Assembly: GCA_964437425.1 (NCBI GenBank)
Contig: CAYTGO010000040.1
Location: 1 to 29,112, forward strand
Direction: 5' to 3'
DNA from: Scalindua sp964437425
GTDB lineage: Bacteria; Planctomycetota; Brocadiia; Brocadiales; Scalinduaceae
Length of the DNA stretch: 29,112 nucleotides
The translations under genes and the position numbers were made by a program. Below, in pieces: positions 8,259 through 16,360 of the stretch. The stretch's first letter is position 1; the number at the start of each line of letters is the position of its first letter. The notes below the pieces were generated by a model, which made no database searches, was not told the origin of the DNA, and saw nothing but the letters and a program-made list of their open reading frames with translations.

Positions 8259-9623
8259 TCAATCTCTATCATAATGCCAGCTTAAGGGTAGTAACGATTC
8301 AATTTGTTTCAATATGAGAAGACAATCTCCTCCATTTTTTGCAAGACAGAGAAATTGTCCTTTCTGTACACTGCCATCTTCGTTTAGATTAAAGTTTATT
8401 GGCAAAACTCCTTCCTGCATACCTGGACGAAAAAGGTAGCCTGCCTGGTCCAGCATTTTTAACAAGCTTGTGTCCTTCAGTGGCGTAGCAAACCGTACAT
8501 TTCTCATTAACCAGGCATCATGTGGAAGGAAATGCCTGGCAATTACTGATGGATACGTAGCACCCGTAATCCTTGCATTTATTTCACACACTCTGACCTC
8601 GATGCTATCACCGCGTTCTATAACGAGGAAGTCAACACTGGCCGTACCTCTGTATCCTTGTTCATGAAGCCAGGAACCGGCAGTTGCAGCCTGATGAAAT
8701 AATTCTTCGTAAAGTGGGTCTTTATTTCTAAAATAAGAAGGTGGCGAGTAGTTGCCTTCATGAACGCTATCCGTATTAAGAATCTGTTCTGTAATATCAA
8801 AAAGGGATACAGTACTGTCATTCAGGAATAATTGAATGCTGGGCGATCCAACATGACGAATGCTGTCAATGGTTTCATCAAGCCATCCCTGTACCATACA
8901 CGGTCCTTCAAAAAAAAAGTGTACAGGGATTGAACTTGAAATATCTGGGTCAGCTGATAGCTTTGTCATCCCGATACCGGAGGCACCAATCTGAGCTTTG
9001 ACTACAACCTGCTTATAGCCTCTCTTTCGAAGAGCAGCAATACAACGAGGTACTTCATCAGGTGTCGATGCAGGTAATGTGTCAAATACAGTAAACCCTC
9101 TTTCAGAAAGAGTGTCATGGAGCAGGAATTTATTATTTCCCCTTCTACTGCCTTCCATACTGCTTATGGTTGGTTTGTTAAGAGCATTTGCGAGATTCAT
9201 AAGTATGCTATCGCTTACAAATCCGTCAACCCATGCTGCATTGTGTTGATGGATCATTGTCAGTGTCGGACTTATTTCATCATGAATCAACTTATTACCT
9301 TGATTAAGAAGAGTGTCATAAACTGAATGTGACAGGACTGAAATATTTGGAAGACTCAAATTAAGGTCTTCTTTGAAATATCGTAACAGTGTTTGGTCAG
9401 GGGGCTTTTCCAGTACAAGCAGATTGTTGTCTCCTTTGAATAAAATATTAATAATTGGTATAAGCCTGCCACCATAAGTATCAACGCCTTTAATCTGCTG
9501 TTTAAGGCTGTTCAATCCATCTATATTATCATAAAAAATTGATTGCGTATTTGCGAAGAAGATAACATTTCTATCCCAAAAGGCTGGTAATTGACCCGGT
9601 ATATTTTTGATCTCTACAGTCAT
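8259..9623 (-). CDS. ATP-grasp ligase, unassigned substrate
   Basis: A 454-aa protein. The first 150 residues look like a pre-ATP-grasp domain. The ATP-grasp fold follows: ATP-binding K209 with Gly-rich loop 'VVVKAQIGASGIGM', a hinge around 'CMVQGWLDE' (242-250), D331 ('SVDFLVIE') and the metal ligands E348 and N350 plus R352 in 'CEINARITGATYP'. The enzyme should activate a carboxylate as acylphosphate and join it to an amine or similar nucleophile. The EINARxxGATYP pattern recalls peptide- or amino-acid-ligating ATP-grasp enzymes of the PGM1-like group, but that assignment is from memory of the family only. It is the first gene of a probable two-gene unit with the M20 hydrolase. No SD is evident, though TATAAT on the minus strand (9648-9643) could be its -10 box. 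Confidence 0.75.
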   Translation of the reverse strand: MTVEIKNIPGQLPAFWDRNVIFFANTQSIFYDNIDGLNSLKQQIKGVDTYGGRLIPIINILFKGDNNLLVLEKPPDQTLLRYFKEDLNLSLPNISVLSHSVYDTLLNQGNKLIHDEISPTLTMIHQHNAAWVDGFVSDSILMNLANALNKPTISSMEGSRRGNNKFLLHDTLSERGFTVFDTLPASTPDEVPRCIAALRKRGYKQVVVKAQIGASGIGMTKLSADPDISSSIPVHFFFEGPCMVQGWLDETIDSIRHVGSPSIQLFLNDSTVSLFDITEQILNTDSVHEGNYSPPSYFRNKDPLYEELFHQAATAGSWLHEQGYRGTASVDFLVIERGDSIEVRVCEINARITGATYPSVIARHFLPHDAWLMRNVRFATPLKDTSLLKMLDQAGYLFRPGMQEGVLPINFNLNEDGSVQKGQFLCLAKNGGDCLLILKQIESLLPLSWHYDRD

Positions 9624-10111
9624 GCTGGTTTCAATTAAATCAATTATAGATCATTAAAAAAAAGAGGATAGATACTTACATTTAATGCCGATTTATAATT
9701 AGTAATCTTGCGTAAGCCATGCTTTACTGAGTATTAAGACTTTGCTTAATTTATTATAATTAAAACTAATAAGATGAATCAATGAGAAAGATGATGTACT
9801 ATAGCGAAACTAATAAATTTAATTTATTTAACTGAATATAAAAGTATCAGATTACGTTATTTATAGATAATATCCTACTATTAATACTGATCAAACATCT
9901 AAACGATCTATTCGTAAGTACTTATAGGTTAGACTATTACTTATCTTAATTAATCTTGCCTTAATGTTGATAAGACTGTAAGATGAAAAATTACGCAAAT
10001 AAGCATAAGGGCCTTTTCAGTGGGCTCTTGAGGCTGTTTTGGAATGTCTTTGGCAACCTGCCTGGTTCTCAGGCAGCTATTATATACATTGCTTATAAAA
10101 GGATTAACGAA
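9624..10111. other. Long intergenic region between ATP-grasp gene and narB-like gene
   Basis: About 490 bp of AT-rich DNA if the molybdoenzyme starts at 10112. The last 129 bp form an in-frame N-terminal extension of that gene from the ATG at 9983. Visible structures are an AT-only inverted repeat AATAAAT-TTA-ATTTATT (9812-9828) and a TATAAT (9755-9760) lacking a -35 partner. No tRNA, no other ORF and no recognisable riboswitch were seen. A long leader before a nitrogen- or oxyanion-metabolism gene is a plausible place for regulation. Confidence 0.5.
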
Positions 10112-12220
10112 GTGACAATACAATGGAAGAAAACAACATGTTCTTATTGCGGTTTAGGCTGTGGTTTGATGGTGGGCCTGGATGGCGGTAAAGTTGTTGA
10201 TATAAAAGGTATGAATGGGCATCCGGTAAATGATGGTATGATTTGTACCTTGCCAGCTAATTATGCACCGGTATTTGAGGCAGAGGGTAGATTAAGCGAC
10301 CCGATGATCCGGCGTGATGGTAAACTTGCGTCGGTAAATTGGGACGATGCGATCTCTCATGTTGCTGACAGATTAAAGCAAATTATTGATAAACACGGTC
10401 CGAACTCAATAGCATTACACATGGGAGCAACGTGTTTAAACGAGGAGTACTATGTAGCTAACAAATTTATGAAGGCGGCTATTGGTACTAATAACATTGA
10501 GTGTACTACACGTCTTTGTATGTCTAGTTCGGCAATGGGCTTTATATCAACAATTGGGGCTGACGCTCCACCTGCCTGTTATGACGACGTTGAAGAAGCT
10601 GACCTTATATTTATTGCCGGTAATAATATGGCGGTTTCAGTTCCTGCCATTTTTGCAAGAGTTCGTACCGCAAGGGAAACAAAAGGTACTAAGATAATTG
10701 TCGTAGATCCACGCAGGACAGAAACAGCCTCAATTGCTGATATTCATCTTCAGCTCTTACCAGGTACGGATGTTGCCTTGAATAATGCCCTGGCTCATGT
10801 TCTGTTTGAAGAAGGTTATGTAGACGAGGAATCAGTTGCTGAATATGCTTCCGGCCTGAATGATCTGAAAGAACTTGTAAAAGAATATACCCCATCATGC
10901 GTATCTCAAACTACCGGTTGCCCGGAAGATCAAATCAGAGAGGCTGCCCGTCTCATCGGAAGATCTAAAGCAATGCTTGTTTTCTGGTTCCAGGGCTATA
11001 ATCATTCTACGCAGGCTGTATTTAAAAATAACACTTTACATAATCTTTGGTTGTTGACAGATAATTTTTGTCGACCTGGGGCGGGGCCACTATCAATTAC
11101 TGGTGAATCTAATGCCCTTGGCAACAGATGGATGGGAGGGCTTTCACATCTGCTTCCGGGTATGCGTATGGTAGTAAACCCACAACACCGACAAGAGATT
11201 GCTGACTACTGGAAAATTCCGCTGGAAAGAATACAACCTACTCCCGGCAGATCTATTATAGAAATGATTGAAGGCCTCCATTCCGGAGATGTACGTGCGC
11301 TTTGGATAATTTCAGCAAACCCTGCAGCATCTTTGCCCAATACGAAATGGGTCAGGGAAGGTTTGTCAAAAGCTGATCTGTTTATTGTACAAGATATATT
11401 TCATCCAACAGAATCATCCATGATGGCAGACGTTGTGTTGGCAAGTGCTCACTGGTTTGAGAAGACAGGTACTTTTATCTCATCAGAACGTCGCATAGAG
11501 CTGGTAGATAAAATAGTCGAGCCATTTGGTGATGTAAAATCAGATTCTGATATTATTTGTAAAGTAGCACAAGCCATGGGCTTTGATAAAGAGTTCCAAT
11601 TTGCTTCGTCCGAAGAGGTGTTTGAAGAACTTAAGGAAATTACTAAAGGTCAAATATGTGATATGAGTGGCGTGACATATGAGCGTCTGCGTAATCAGGT
11701 TGGACCTCAACTACCATGTCCTGACGCAGAGCACCCCGGAACAGTACGATTATTTACCGACAGACAGTTTCCACGGCCTGATGGACGTGCTGCTTTATTG
11801 CCACGAGAATACAATCCACCATCTGAAACACCCGATGAAGAATATCCTTATGTTTTAATTACCGGAAAGTTACAGTGGCATTTCAATACCAGAACTCGCA
11901 CTGGCCGAGTGCCTAACCTTCATTCCAAGGCTCCGGACAACTTTGTTGAAATTAACCCTGTTACTGCTTCACAACTGAATATAGTTGATGGTGAAAAAAT
12001 TGAGGTTGCTTCGCGTAGGGGGGCAGTTCGTGGCAGTGTACGGATTACTGAAAGCGTACTGCCAAATACCATATTTATGCCAATGCATTATGGCAAAGCA
12101 TTGAAAGTTGGTGAGGGCAGACTGGCAAACTTACTTACTAATCATGTATGCGATCTGCATTCTAAACAACCTGAATATAAGTATAGTGTCGTAAAAATAT
12201 CTAAAATAGATCAAACTTAA
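10112..12220 (+). CDS. narB: Molybdopterin oxidoreductase, assimilatory nitrate reductase-like (NarB/NasC type)
   Basis: From the GTG at 10112 the protein has 702 aa, close to NarB. The [4Fe-4S] cysteines are C10, C13, C17 ('CSYCGLGC') and C45. The predicted Mo ligand is C136 in 'RLCMSSSAMGF', typical of NarB/NasA. Further NarB-like blocks are 'NHSTQAVFKNN', 'RPGAGPLSITGESNALG', and the C-terminal MGD-binding domain around 'VLITGKLQWHFNTRTRTG' and 'GAVRGSVRI'. The GTG start has a good SD (AAAAGGA, 10097-10103). The ATG at 9983 has none and adds 43 residues without a Tat motif. No small subunit or flavoprotein is adjacent, so ferredoxin-type donors are inferred. Oddly, the Lys that normally sits two positions after the fourth Cys (C-x-K-G) is absent here (C-T-L-P). 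Formate dehydrogenase or another DMSO-reductase-family substrate remains possible. A kinase gene follows after 11 bp. Confidence 0.75.
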   Translation: MTIQWKKTTCSYCGLGCGLMVGLDGGKVVDIKGMNGHPVNDGMICTLPANYAPVFEAEGRLSDPMIRRDGKLASVNWDDAISHVADRLKQIIDKHGPNSIALHMGATCLNEEYYVANKFMKAAIGTNNIECTTRLCMSSSAMGFISTIGADAPPACYDDVEEADLIFIAGNNMAVSVPAIFARVRTARETKGTKIIVVDPRRTETASIADIHLQLLPGTDVALNNALAHVLFEEGYVDEESVAEYASGLNDLKELVKEYTPSCVSQTTGCPEDQIREAARLIGRSKAMLVFWFQGYNHSTQAVFKNNTLHNLWLLTDNFCRPGAGPLSITGESNALGNRWMGGLSHLLPGMRMVVNPQHRQEIADYWKIPLERIQPTPGRSIIEMIEGLHSGDVRALWIISANPAASLPNTKWVREGLSKADLFIVQDIFHPTESSMMADVVLASAHWFEKTGTFISSERRIELVDKIVEPFGDVKSDSDIICKVAQAMGFDKEFQFASSEEVFEELKEITKGQICDMSGVTYERLRNQVGPQLPCPDAEHPGTVRLFTDRQFPRPDGRAALLPREYNPPSETPDEEYPYVLITGKLQWHFNTRTRTGRVPNLHSKAPDNFVEINPVTASQLNIVDGEKIEVASRRGAVRGSVRITESVLPNTIFMPMHYGKALKVGEGRLANLLTNHVCDLHSKQPEYKYSVVKISKIDQT

Positions 12221-12231
12221 AGAAAGTTATT

Positions 12232-13347
12232 ATGGAAAATATTCCAAATGTTAGTGAATTAGAATCCACAAAAAAGACAGTTAAATTTTTTGAAGGATTA
12301 TTACGTTCAACTCCAAATGGTATTGTCGTTACAGATGCATCGCAAAATATTGTGTTAGTTAATGGACGGTTCAGCTCTATATTTAGACAACATTGGAGGG
12401 ATATTATTGAGACAAGCCTGTATGTCTGGCTTCAACAACTTGGTGATGGAGCAGTGGATACTTGGACAAAATTGATGGAAAGTGTCTACCGAGATGGTCA
12501 TTGTTATGATGTTAATTTTAATATGACCTCCACTGATGGAGTAATATATTTAAGTGTTAATGCTTCTCTTGTTGAACAGGAGTCTGTAGAAGATCAGGCT
12601 ATTATCATAAGCAATTGGAGGGATATTACTAAACAGATAGAGATGGAAGAGCAAGTTGCAACGTCTGAACGTCTTGCTGTTATAGGTAAGTTATCAGGCA
12701 GCATTGCTCACGAAATAAGAAATCCGCTTGCCACGATAGATATTTCTGCTTTAAATCTTAAAAGAAAGCTCAAAGATGCAGATGAAAAAACCAAGGCACA
12801 GATTGATAGAATAATTAAGCAGGTTAAAGAGACGGTTGATACTATCCAAAGCCTGCAAGACCTTGCAAAACTTGGAGCGCCTGCTAAGAGTAGATGTGAT
12901 ATAAGTGATATTATTAGGAATGGCATCGACATTTCAGAGATGCCAGAAGGCATTCACCTTATTAATGCGATGACTAAAAATGAGTTATTTGTGGATGTGG
13001 ATGAAAAGCAAATTTCTATAGTAATAAGAAATATTTTGTCTAATGCCATACATGCGATGGAAAAGCAAGGTACTGTCTGGATAAACGCTTATAAAGACGA
13101 AGAAGATAATATCATTATTTCTATAAAGGATTCTGGGCCCGGTATTGAAGCGAAGAGCATTAAAAAAATCTTTCAGTCATTCTTTGGGACTAAGGTAAAG
13201 GGGTTTGGTTATGGGCTTACGATATGCAAGATGATCATGGAAAAACATGGGGGTTCAATAGATGCTATATCTGAAAATGGCGAAGGCGCAACCTTCATTT
13301 TACGCTTTCCATATGCTGATAATGGAATCAGGCAACATAAAAAGTGA
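12232..13347 (+). CDS. PAS-domain histidine kinase (soluble)
   Basis: A 371-aa cytoplasmic kinase with no membrane segments. The PAS domain spans about 18-135 ('STPNGIVVTDASQNIVLVN', ending in 'ISNWRDITKQ'). HisKA has H160 in 'GSIAHEIRNPLATID', the H box of NtrB-like kinases. The HATPase domain has N271 ('NILSNAIHAM'), D300-SGPGI and a G2 loop 'GFGYGL' (324-329). It begins 11 bp after the molybdoenzyme stop and is probably cotranscribed with it. The ribosome binding site is a modest AAAGAAAG. A soluble PAS sensor next to a reductase suggests sensing of an internal redox, gas or nitrogen signal, but no haem- or flavin-binding residue pattern was recognised. Likely phosphate receivers are the two proteins encoded immediately downstream. 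Confidence 0.87.
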   Translation: MENIPNVSELESTKKTVKFFEGLLRSTPNGIVVTDASQNIVLVNGRFSSIFRQHWRDIIETSLYVWLQQLGDGAVDTWTKLMESVYRDGHCYDVNFNMTSTDGVIYLSVNASLVEQESVEDQAIIISNWRDITKQIEMEEQVATSERLAVIGKLSGSIAHEIRNPLATIDISALNLKRKLKDADEKTKAQIDRIIKQVKETVDTIQSLQDLAKLGAPAKSRCDISDIIRNGIDISEMPEGIHLINAMTKNELFVDVDEKQISIVIRNILSNAIHAMEKQGTVWINAYKDEEDNIIISIKDSGPGIEAKSIKKIFQSFFGTKVKGFGYGLTICKMIMEKHGGSIDAISENGEGATFILRFPYADNGIRQHKK

Positions 13348-13348
13348 A

Positions 13349-13364
13349 ATTGCTTAAAAGCAAT
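13349..13364 (+). repeat. Small perfect hairpin after the kinase gene
   Basis: ATTGCT-TAAA-AGCAAT directly follows the TGA of the PAS kinase (one base after). The 6-bp stem with tetraloop could be a partial terminator or processing site within the operon. No T-tract follows, so strong termination is unlikely. Confidence 0.3.
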
Positions 13365-13421
13365 GCGATTAATAGTTTTAAATACGTAATTTTATATTGT
13401 TGTAAATTAAAGGGGTGAATT

Positions 13422-14159
13422 GTGAAGACAAACAGACGTATTCTTGTAGTCGACGATAACATAGACTACTGTGAAGGTATAATTGATTTTTTGGAGATGG
13501 AAGGTTTTGATGCTAAGGGTGCCCATGATGGCTTCAAGGCTTTGGAAACGATTGAGGAAGAGGAATTTGATATGGTGCTGATGGATGTTAGAATGCCCGG
13601 TATGGACGGTGTTGAGACATTTCAGAAGCTTAAAAAAATTTCTCCTGGTACTCCCACTATTCTGATGACAGCATTTGCTGTAGAAAGCCGTATCAAAGAA
13701 GCATTGCGAAATGGAGTATTTGGCGCTTTTCAGAAGCCGGTTGATAATGAAAAGCTTATTTGCAGCATAAATAAAACATTCTCTAGTGGAGCAGTGATTA
13801 TGATAGCTGATGACGACAGAAAGCTCAGCTCCTGCTTACTTGATAGGTTTGCTGAAAAGGGATACTGCGGGGTAGTAGTTAAAAATCAAGAATCAGCAGT
13901 TCTAAAGGCAAGTGAAAAGAACTTTGATTTTATAATACTTAATGCAAATCAGAAGGACATAAATGGTATTGAAACATATCAGAAGATTCGTGACTTTCGC
14001 CCTGATGTAAATATCATAATCATAACAAATAACAATAAGGAAACTGAAAATCTAATTGACCAGACTATAAAAAAGGACGTCTGTGCAGTCTTTGAAAAAC
14101 CACTAGATCTTGATGCACTGGTTGAAACTGTGCAGGCGGCATTTGATGATAGAAACTAG
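13422..14159 (+). CDS. Tandem-receiver protein (REC-REC), second receiver degenerate
   Basis: A 245-aa protein made only of two receiver domains. REC1 (about 5-120) is intact: D11/D12, acceptor D55 in 'MVLMDVRMPGMDG', T83 and K105 ('FQKPV'). REC2 (about 124-243) keeps the acidic pocket (D130-D132), T202 and K226 ('FEKPL'), but its acceptor position is N174 in 'FIILNANQKD', so it should not be phosphorylated by the normal chemistry. There is no output domain. The start is GTG 13422 with a strong Shine-Dalgarno AAGGGGTG (13410-13417). It lies between two kinase genes, which suggests a phosphate shuttle or an allosteric partner. A single-domain CheY/Spo0F-like role for REC1 is inference. Confidence 0.88.
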   Translation: MKTNRRILVVDDNIDYCEGIIDFLEMEGFDAKGAHDGFKALETIEEEEFDMVLMDVRMPGMDGVETFQKLKKISPGTPTILMTAFAVESRIKEALRNGVFGAFQKPVDNEKLICSINKTFSSGAVIMIADDDRKLSSCLLDRFAEKGYCGVVVKNQESAVLKASEKNFDFIILNANQKDINGIETYQKIRDFRPDVNIIIITNNNKETENLIDQTIKKDVCAVFEKPLDLDALVETVQAAFDDRN

Positions 14160-14228
14160 AGTAAGAATTTCTAAATATGTAGATTTTTATTGAACATTTT
14201 TTTTATACCTAATTTATGAGTACAAGCG

Positions 14229-15728
14229 ATGAAATTAGATGTCACTATATTAGTTGTTGATGACAATGAAGAACTCTGTGATGGCCTTAAAGAGTACCTA
14301 GAGAATGAAGGCTATGTTGTTACGTGTGCTAACAGTGGTAAAGACGCAACTGCCCTGTTACCTGACAACAGGTATGACATAGCTCTTGTAGATATTAAAT
14401 TGCCAGATATTCAAGGTACTGATCTAGTTAAGAAATTGGCAAAGATATCGCCTTCAACTGATTTTATCCATATAACAGCACATGCCACACTTGATACTGC
14501 AATTGAAGCAGTGCATCAAGAACATGTTGTATCTTATGAAACCAAGCCTTTAGATATGGATCATCTTGTAGCTATCATCAGGCAGATCATTAAACGTAGA
14601 GAAATCGAGTATGCGCTTGTACAGTCAGAGAAATTAAAGTCTATTGGAACAATAACTACTGGTATTTCACATGAATTTAATAATATTCTAGCCATCATCT
14701 CTGGCAATGTTCAGCTACTTCGTGACGCCTATAAAGATCATAAGGGCTTGGTTGATTCGCTTAATACTATTATGAAGGCGGTCAAAGATGGCGCTGGAAT
14801 ATCCAATAAGATGCTCGAGTTTTCTAAAACGAAAGTTGACACAACAGAATACGTAACTGATGACATCGGTAATTTAATTAAGCAGTCGATTGAATTTACA
14901 ATGCCTAGATGGAAGAATATGGCACAAGCCAATGGCATAAACTACCATTTGGATATGGATGGTGTTAGTGGAAAATCTGAAGTGAGTTGCAATTCCACAG
15001 AAATAAGAGAGGTGTTTATAAACTTAATACACAACGCCCTGGATGCAATGCCTGACGGCGGTAAGATCTCTTTTAGTACTTGGGGCAAAGACAGTATAGC
15101 GTTTGTCAGGGTTTCTGATACTGGCAAAGGCATGACAGAAGATGTGAGGAGGAAGATATTTGATCCTTTTTTTACTACACGAAGACCTGATGGTACCGGA
15201 TTGGGGATGAGTATAGTTCATAGTATGATGTCCAGGCATAATGGTAGTATAGATGTTAAAAGCGAAATTGGAATAGGTACTACATTTACTCTTCAATTGC
15301 CGATAGTTACTAGAGTAGGTAGTACAAGAGAAATTACTGAAACGGAACAAGTGTCAAAAAGTAATGGTTTGCATATCCTGGTGGTAGATGATGATGAGCC
15401 AATATGTGATATTCTGGACAAATTCCTTTCAAGAGAAGGCCACATGGTAAGGACGGTAGACAATGGTGCAGAGGCTATAAGATTAGCAGAAGATAACAAC
15501 TATGATCTTGTATTGTGTGACATGGTTATGCCGGAAGTTTATGGGTATGACGTAATCAAGGCCCTGAATGAGATGGAAAGAATACCTAAAATAGGCGTAA
15601 TTACTGGATGGGGTGAGCAGCTTAAACTTATGGAAGATGAAGCCTTTAAAGTGGATTTCCTCCTCAAAAAGCCATTCGATTTTTCAGAGATATTGCTACT
15701 CATTAATAATCTATTTATTAATAATTAG
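14229..15728 (+). CDS. Hybrid kinase REC-HisKA-HATPase-REC
   Basis: A 499-aa soluble protein. REC1 spans about 4-120: D11/D12, acceptor D55 in 'IALVDIKLPDIQG', K106 ('ETKPL'). The HisKA domain has H148 in 'TGISHEFNNILAIISGN', the NtrB-like H box with Phe-Asn-Asn after the acid. HATPase has N269 ('NLIHNALDAM'), D297-TGKGM and the G2 loop 'GTGLGMSIV'. REC2 spans about 381-499: D387-D389, acceptor D431 in 'LVLCDMVMPEVYG', K481 ('LKKPF'). Both receivers look competent, giving a possible D-H-D relay in one chain. It follows the tandem-receiver gene by 69 bp and is probably in the same transcript. There is no DNA-binding domain, so the final target of the relay is not encoded nearby. Confidence 0.87.
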   Translation: MKLDVTILVVDDNEELCDGLKEYLENEGYVVTCANSGKDATALLPDNRYDIALVDIKLPDIQGTDLVKKLAKISPSTDFIHITAHATLDTAIEAVHQEHVVSYETKPLDMDHLVAIIRQIIKRREIEYALVQSEKLKSIGTITTGISHEFNNILAIISGNVQLLRDAYKDHKGLVDSLNTIMKAVKDGAGISNKMLEFSKTKVDTTEYVTDDIGNLIKQSIEFTMPRWKNMAQANGINYHLDMDGVSGKSEVSCNSTEIREVFINLIHNALDAMPDGGKISFSTWGKDSIAFVRVSDTGKGMTEDVRRKIFDPFFTTRRPDGTGLGMSIVHSMMSRHNGSIDVKSEIGIGTTFTLQLPIVTRVGSTREITETEQVSKSNGLHILVVDDDEPICDILDKFLSREGHMVRTVDNGAEAIRLAEDNNYDLVLCDMVMPEVYGYDVIKALNEMERIPKIGVITGWGEQLKLMEDEAFKVDFLLKKPFDFSEILLLINNLFINN

Positions 15729-15811
15729 GTGTTCATTTATAGAAAATAGTTAATCTCTTTGATAAAACACTACATTAATATAGGACGAATTTTTGTTGTT
15801 GATAATAATAT

Positions 15812-16342
15812 ATGCAGAAAGAAGTTGATCTAAATATGTCTTATGAAAATCTACCATTAGTAAATCCAGAAGCTCCAAAGATTGAAAGCCGTCGAAGTAA
15901 AGCGGGAAAAACTCCTTCAGCAGAATCTATAAAACAGGATATTGAAGATGCAGAGAAGATAATCACGCATGTAGACATAAGCGAGCACGTGAAGCTGGAA
16001 GATAGTATTGAAGCAAATGAGAAATATTTGATTGATACTATGCCTGGAAAAACTTCCAAGGCAGCAAGCATGGGTCCGGGAGGTTCGAGGAAACCACATT
16101 ACACACGTCTTTATGCGTTAGACAATAAGATGGTTTTTCAGGCGGCATGCTGCTTACCTTTGAAAGTTATTGCCGCGAATCTGGATGGAGATACTGTATC
16201 GGGGAAAGTTTTACATAGTACTCATTCAGATAGTGAAGGCGGGAAGCTTGTCTATGAATTTAAGGGAGCAGGGTCCGAATTGATAATAGATGTAAGACGT
16301 GGAGACAGCACCAGGGCGCAGCGAATTACCTTTAAGATATGA
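15812..16342 (+). CDS. Unrecognised 176-aa protein
   Basis: I do not recognise the family. The N-terminal half (about 1-75) is hydrophilic and charged, with many Lys, Glu and Ser. The C-terminal part (about 95-176) looks like a compact beta-rich domain with 'LYALDNKMVFQAACCLPLKV' and a final 'ELIIDVRRGD'. There is no signal peptide, membrane segment or metal motif; the only cysteines are an adjacent pair (C137/C138). The codon pattern and long open frame support it being real. An alternative ATG at 15836 (MSYENLP) has a purine-rich GAAAGAAG stretch upstream, while the ATG at 15812 has none, so the true protein may be 168 aa. It sits 83 bp after the hybrid kinase and could end that operon; the next gene is convergent. 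Confidence 0.65.
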   Translation: MQKEVDLNMSYENLPLVNPEAPKIESRRSKAGKTPSAESIKQDIEDAEKIITHVDISEHVKLEDSIEANEKYLIDTMPGKTSKAASMGPGGSRKPHYTRLYALDNKMVFQAACCLPLKVIAANLDGDTVSGKVLHSTHSDSEGGKLVYEFKGAGSELIIDVRRGDSTRAQRITFKI

Positions 16343-16360
16343 ATAAATTATCACAATAAA

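Noticed and set aside
9915..9945. Two TACTTAT heptamers resembling NarL sites (TACYYMT) upstream of the narB-like gene
   Set aside because: They are in direct orientation without the inverted 7-2-7 partner, the motif is frequent in AT-rich DNA, and no NarL-type regulator is encoded in the window.
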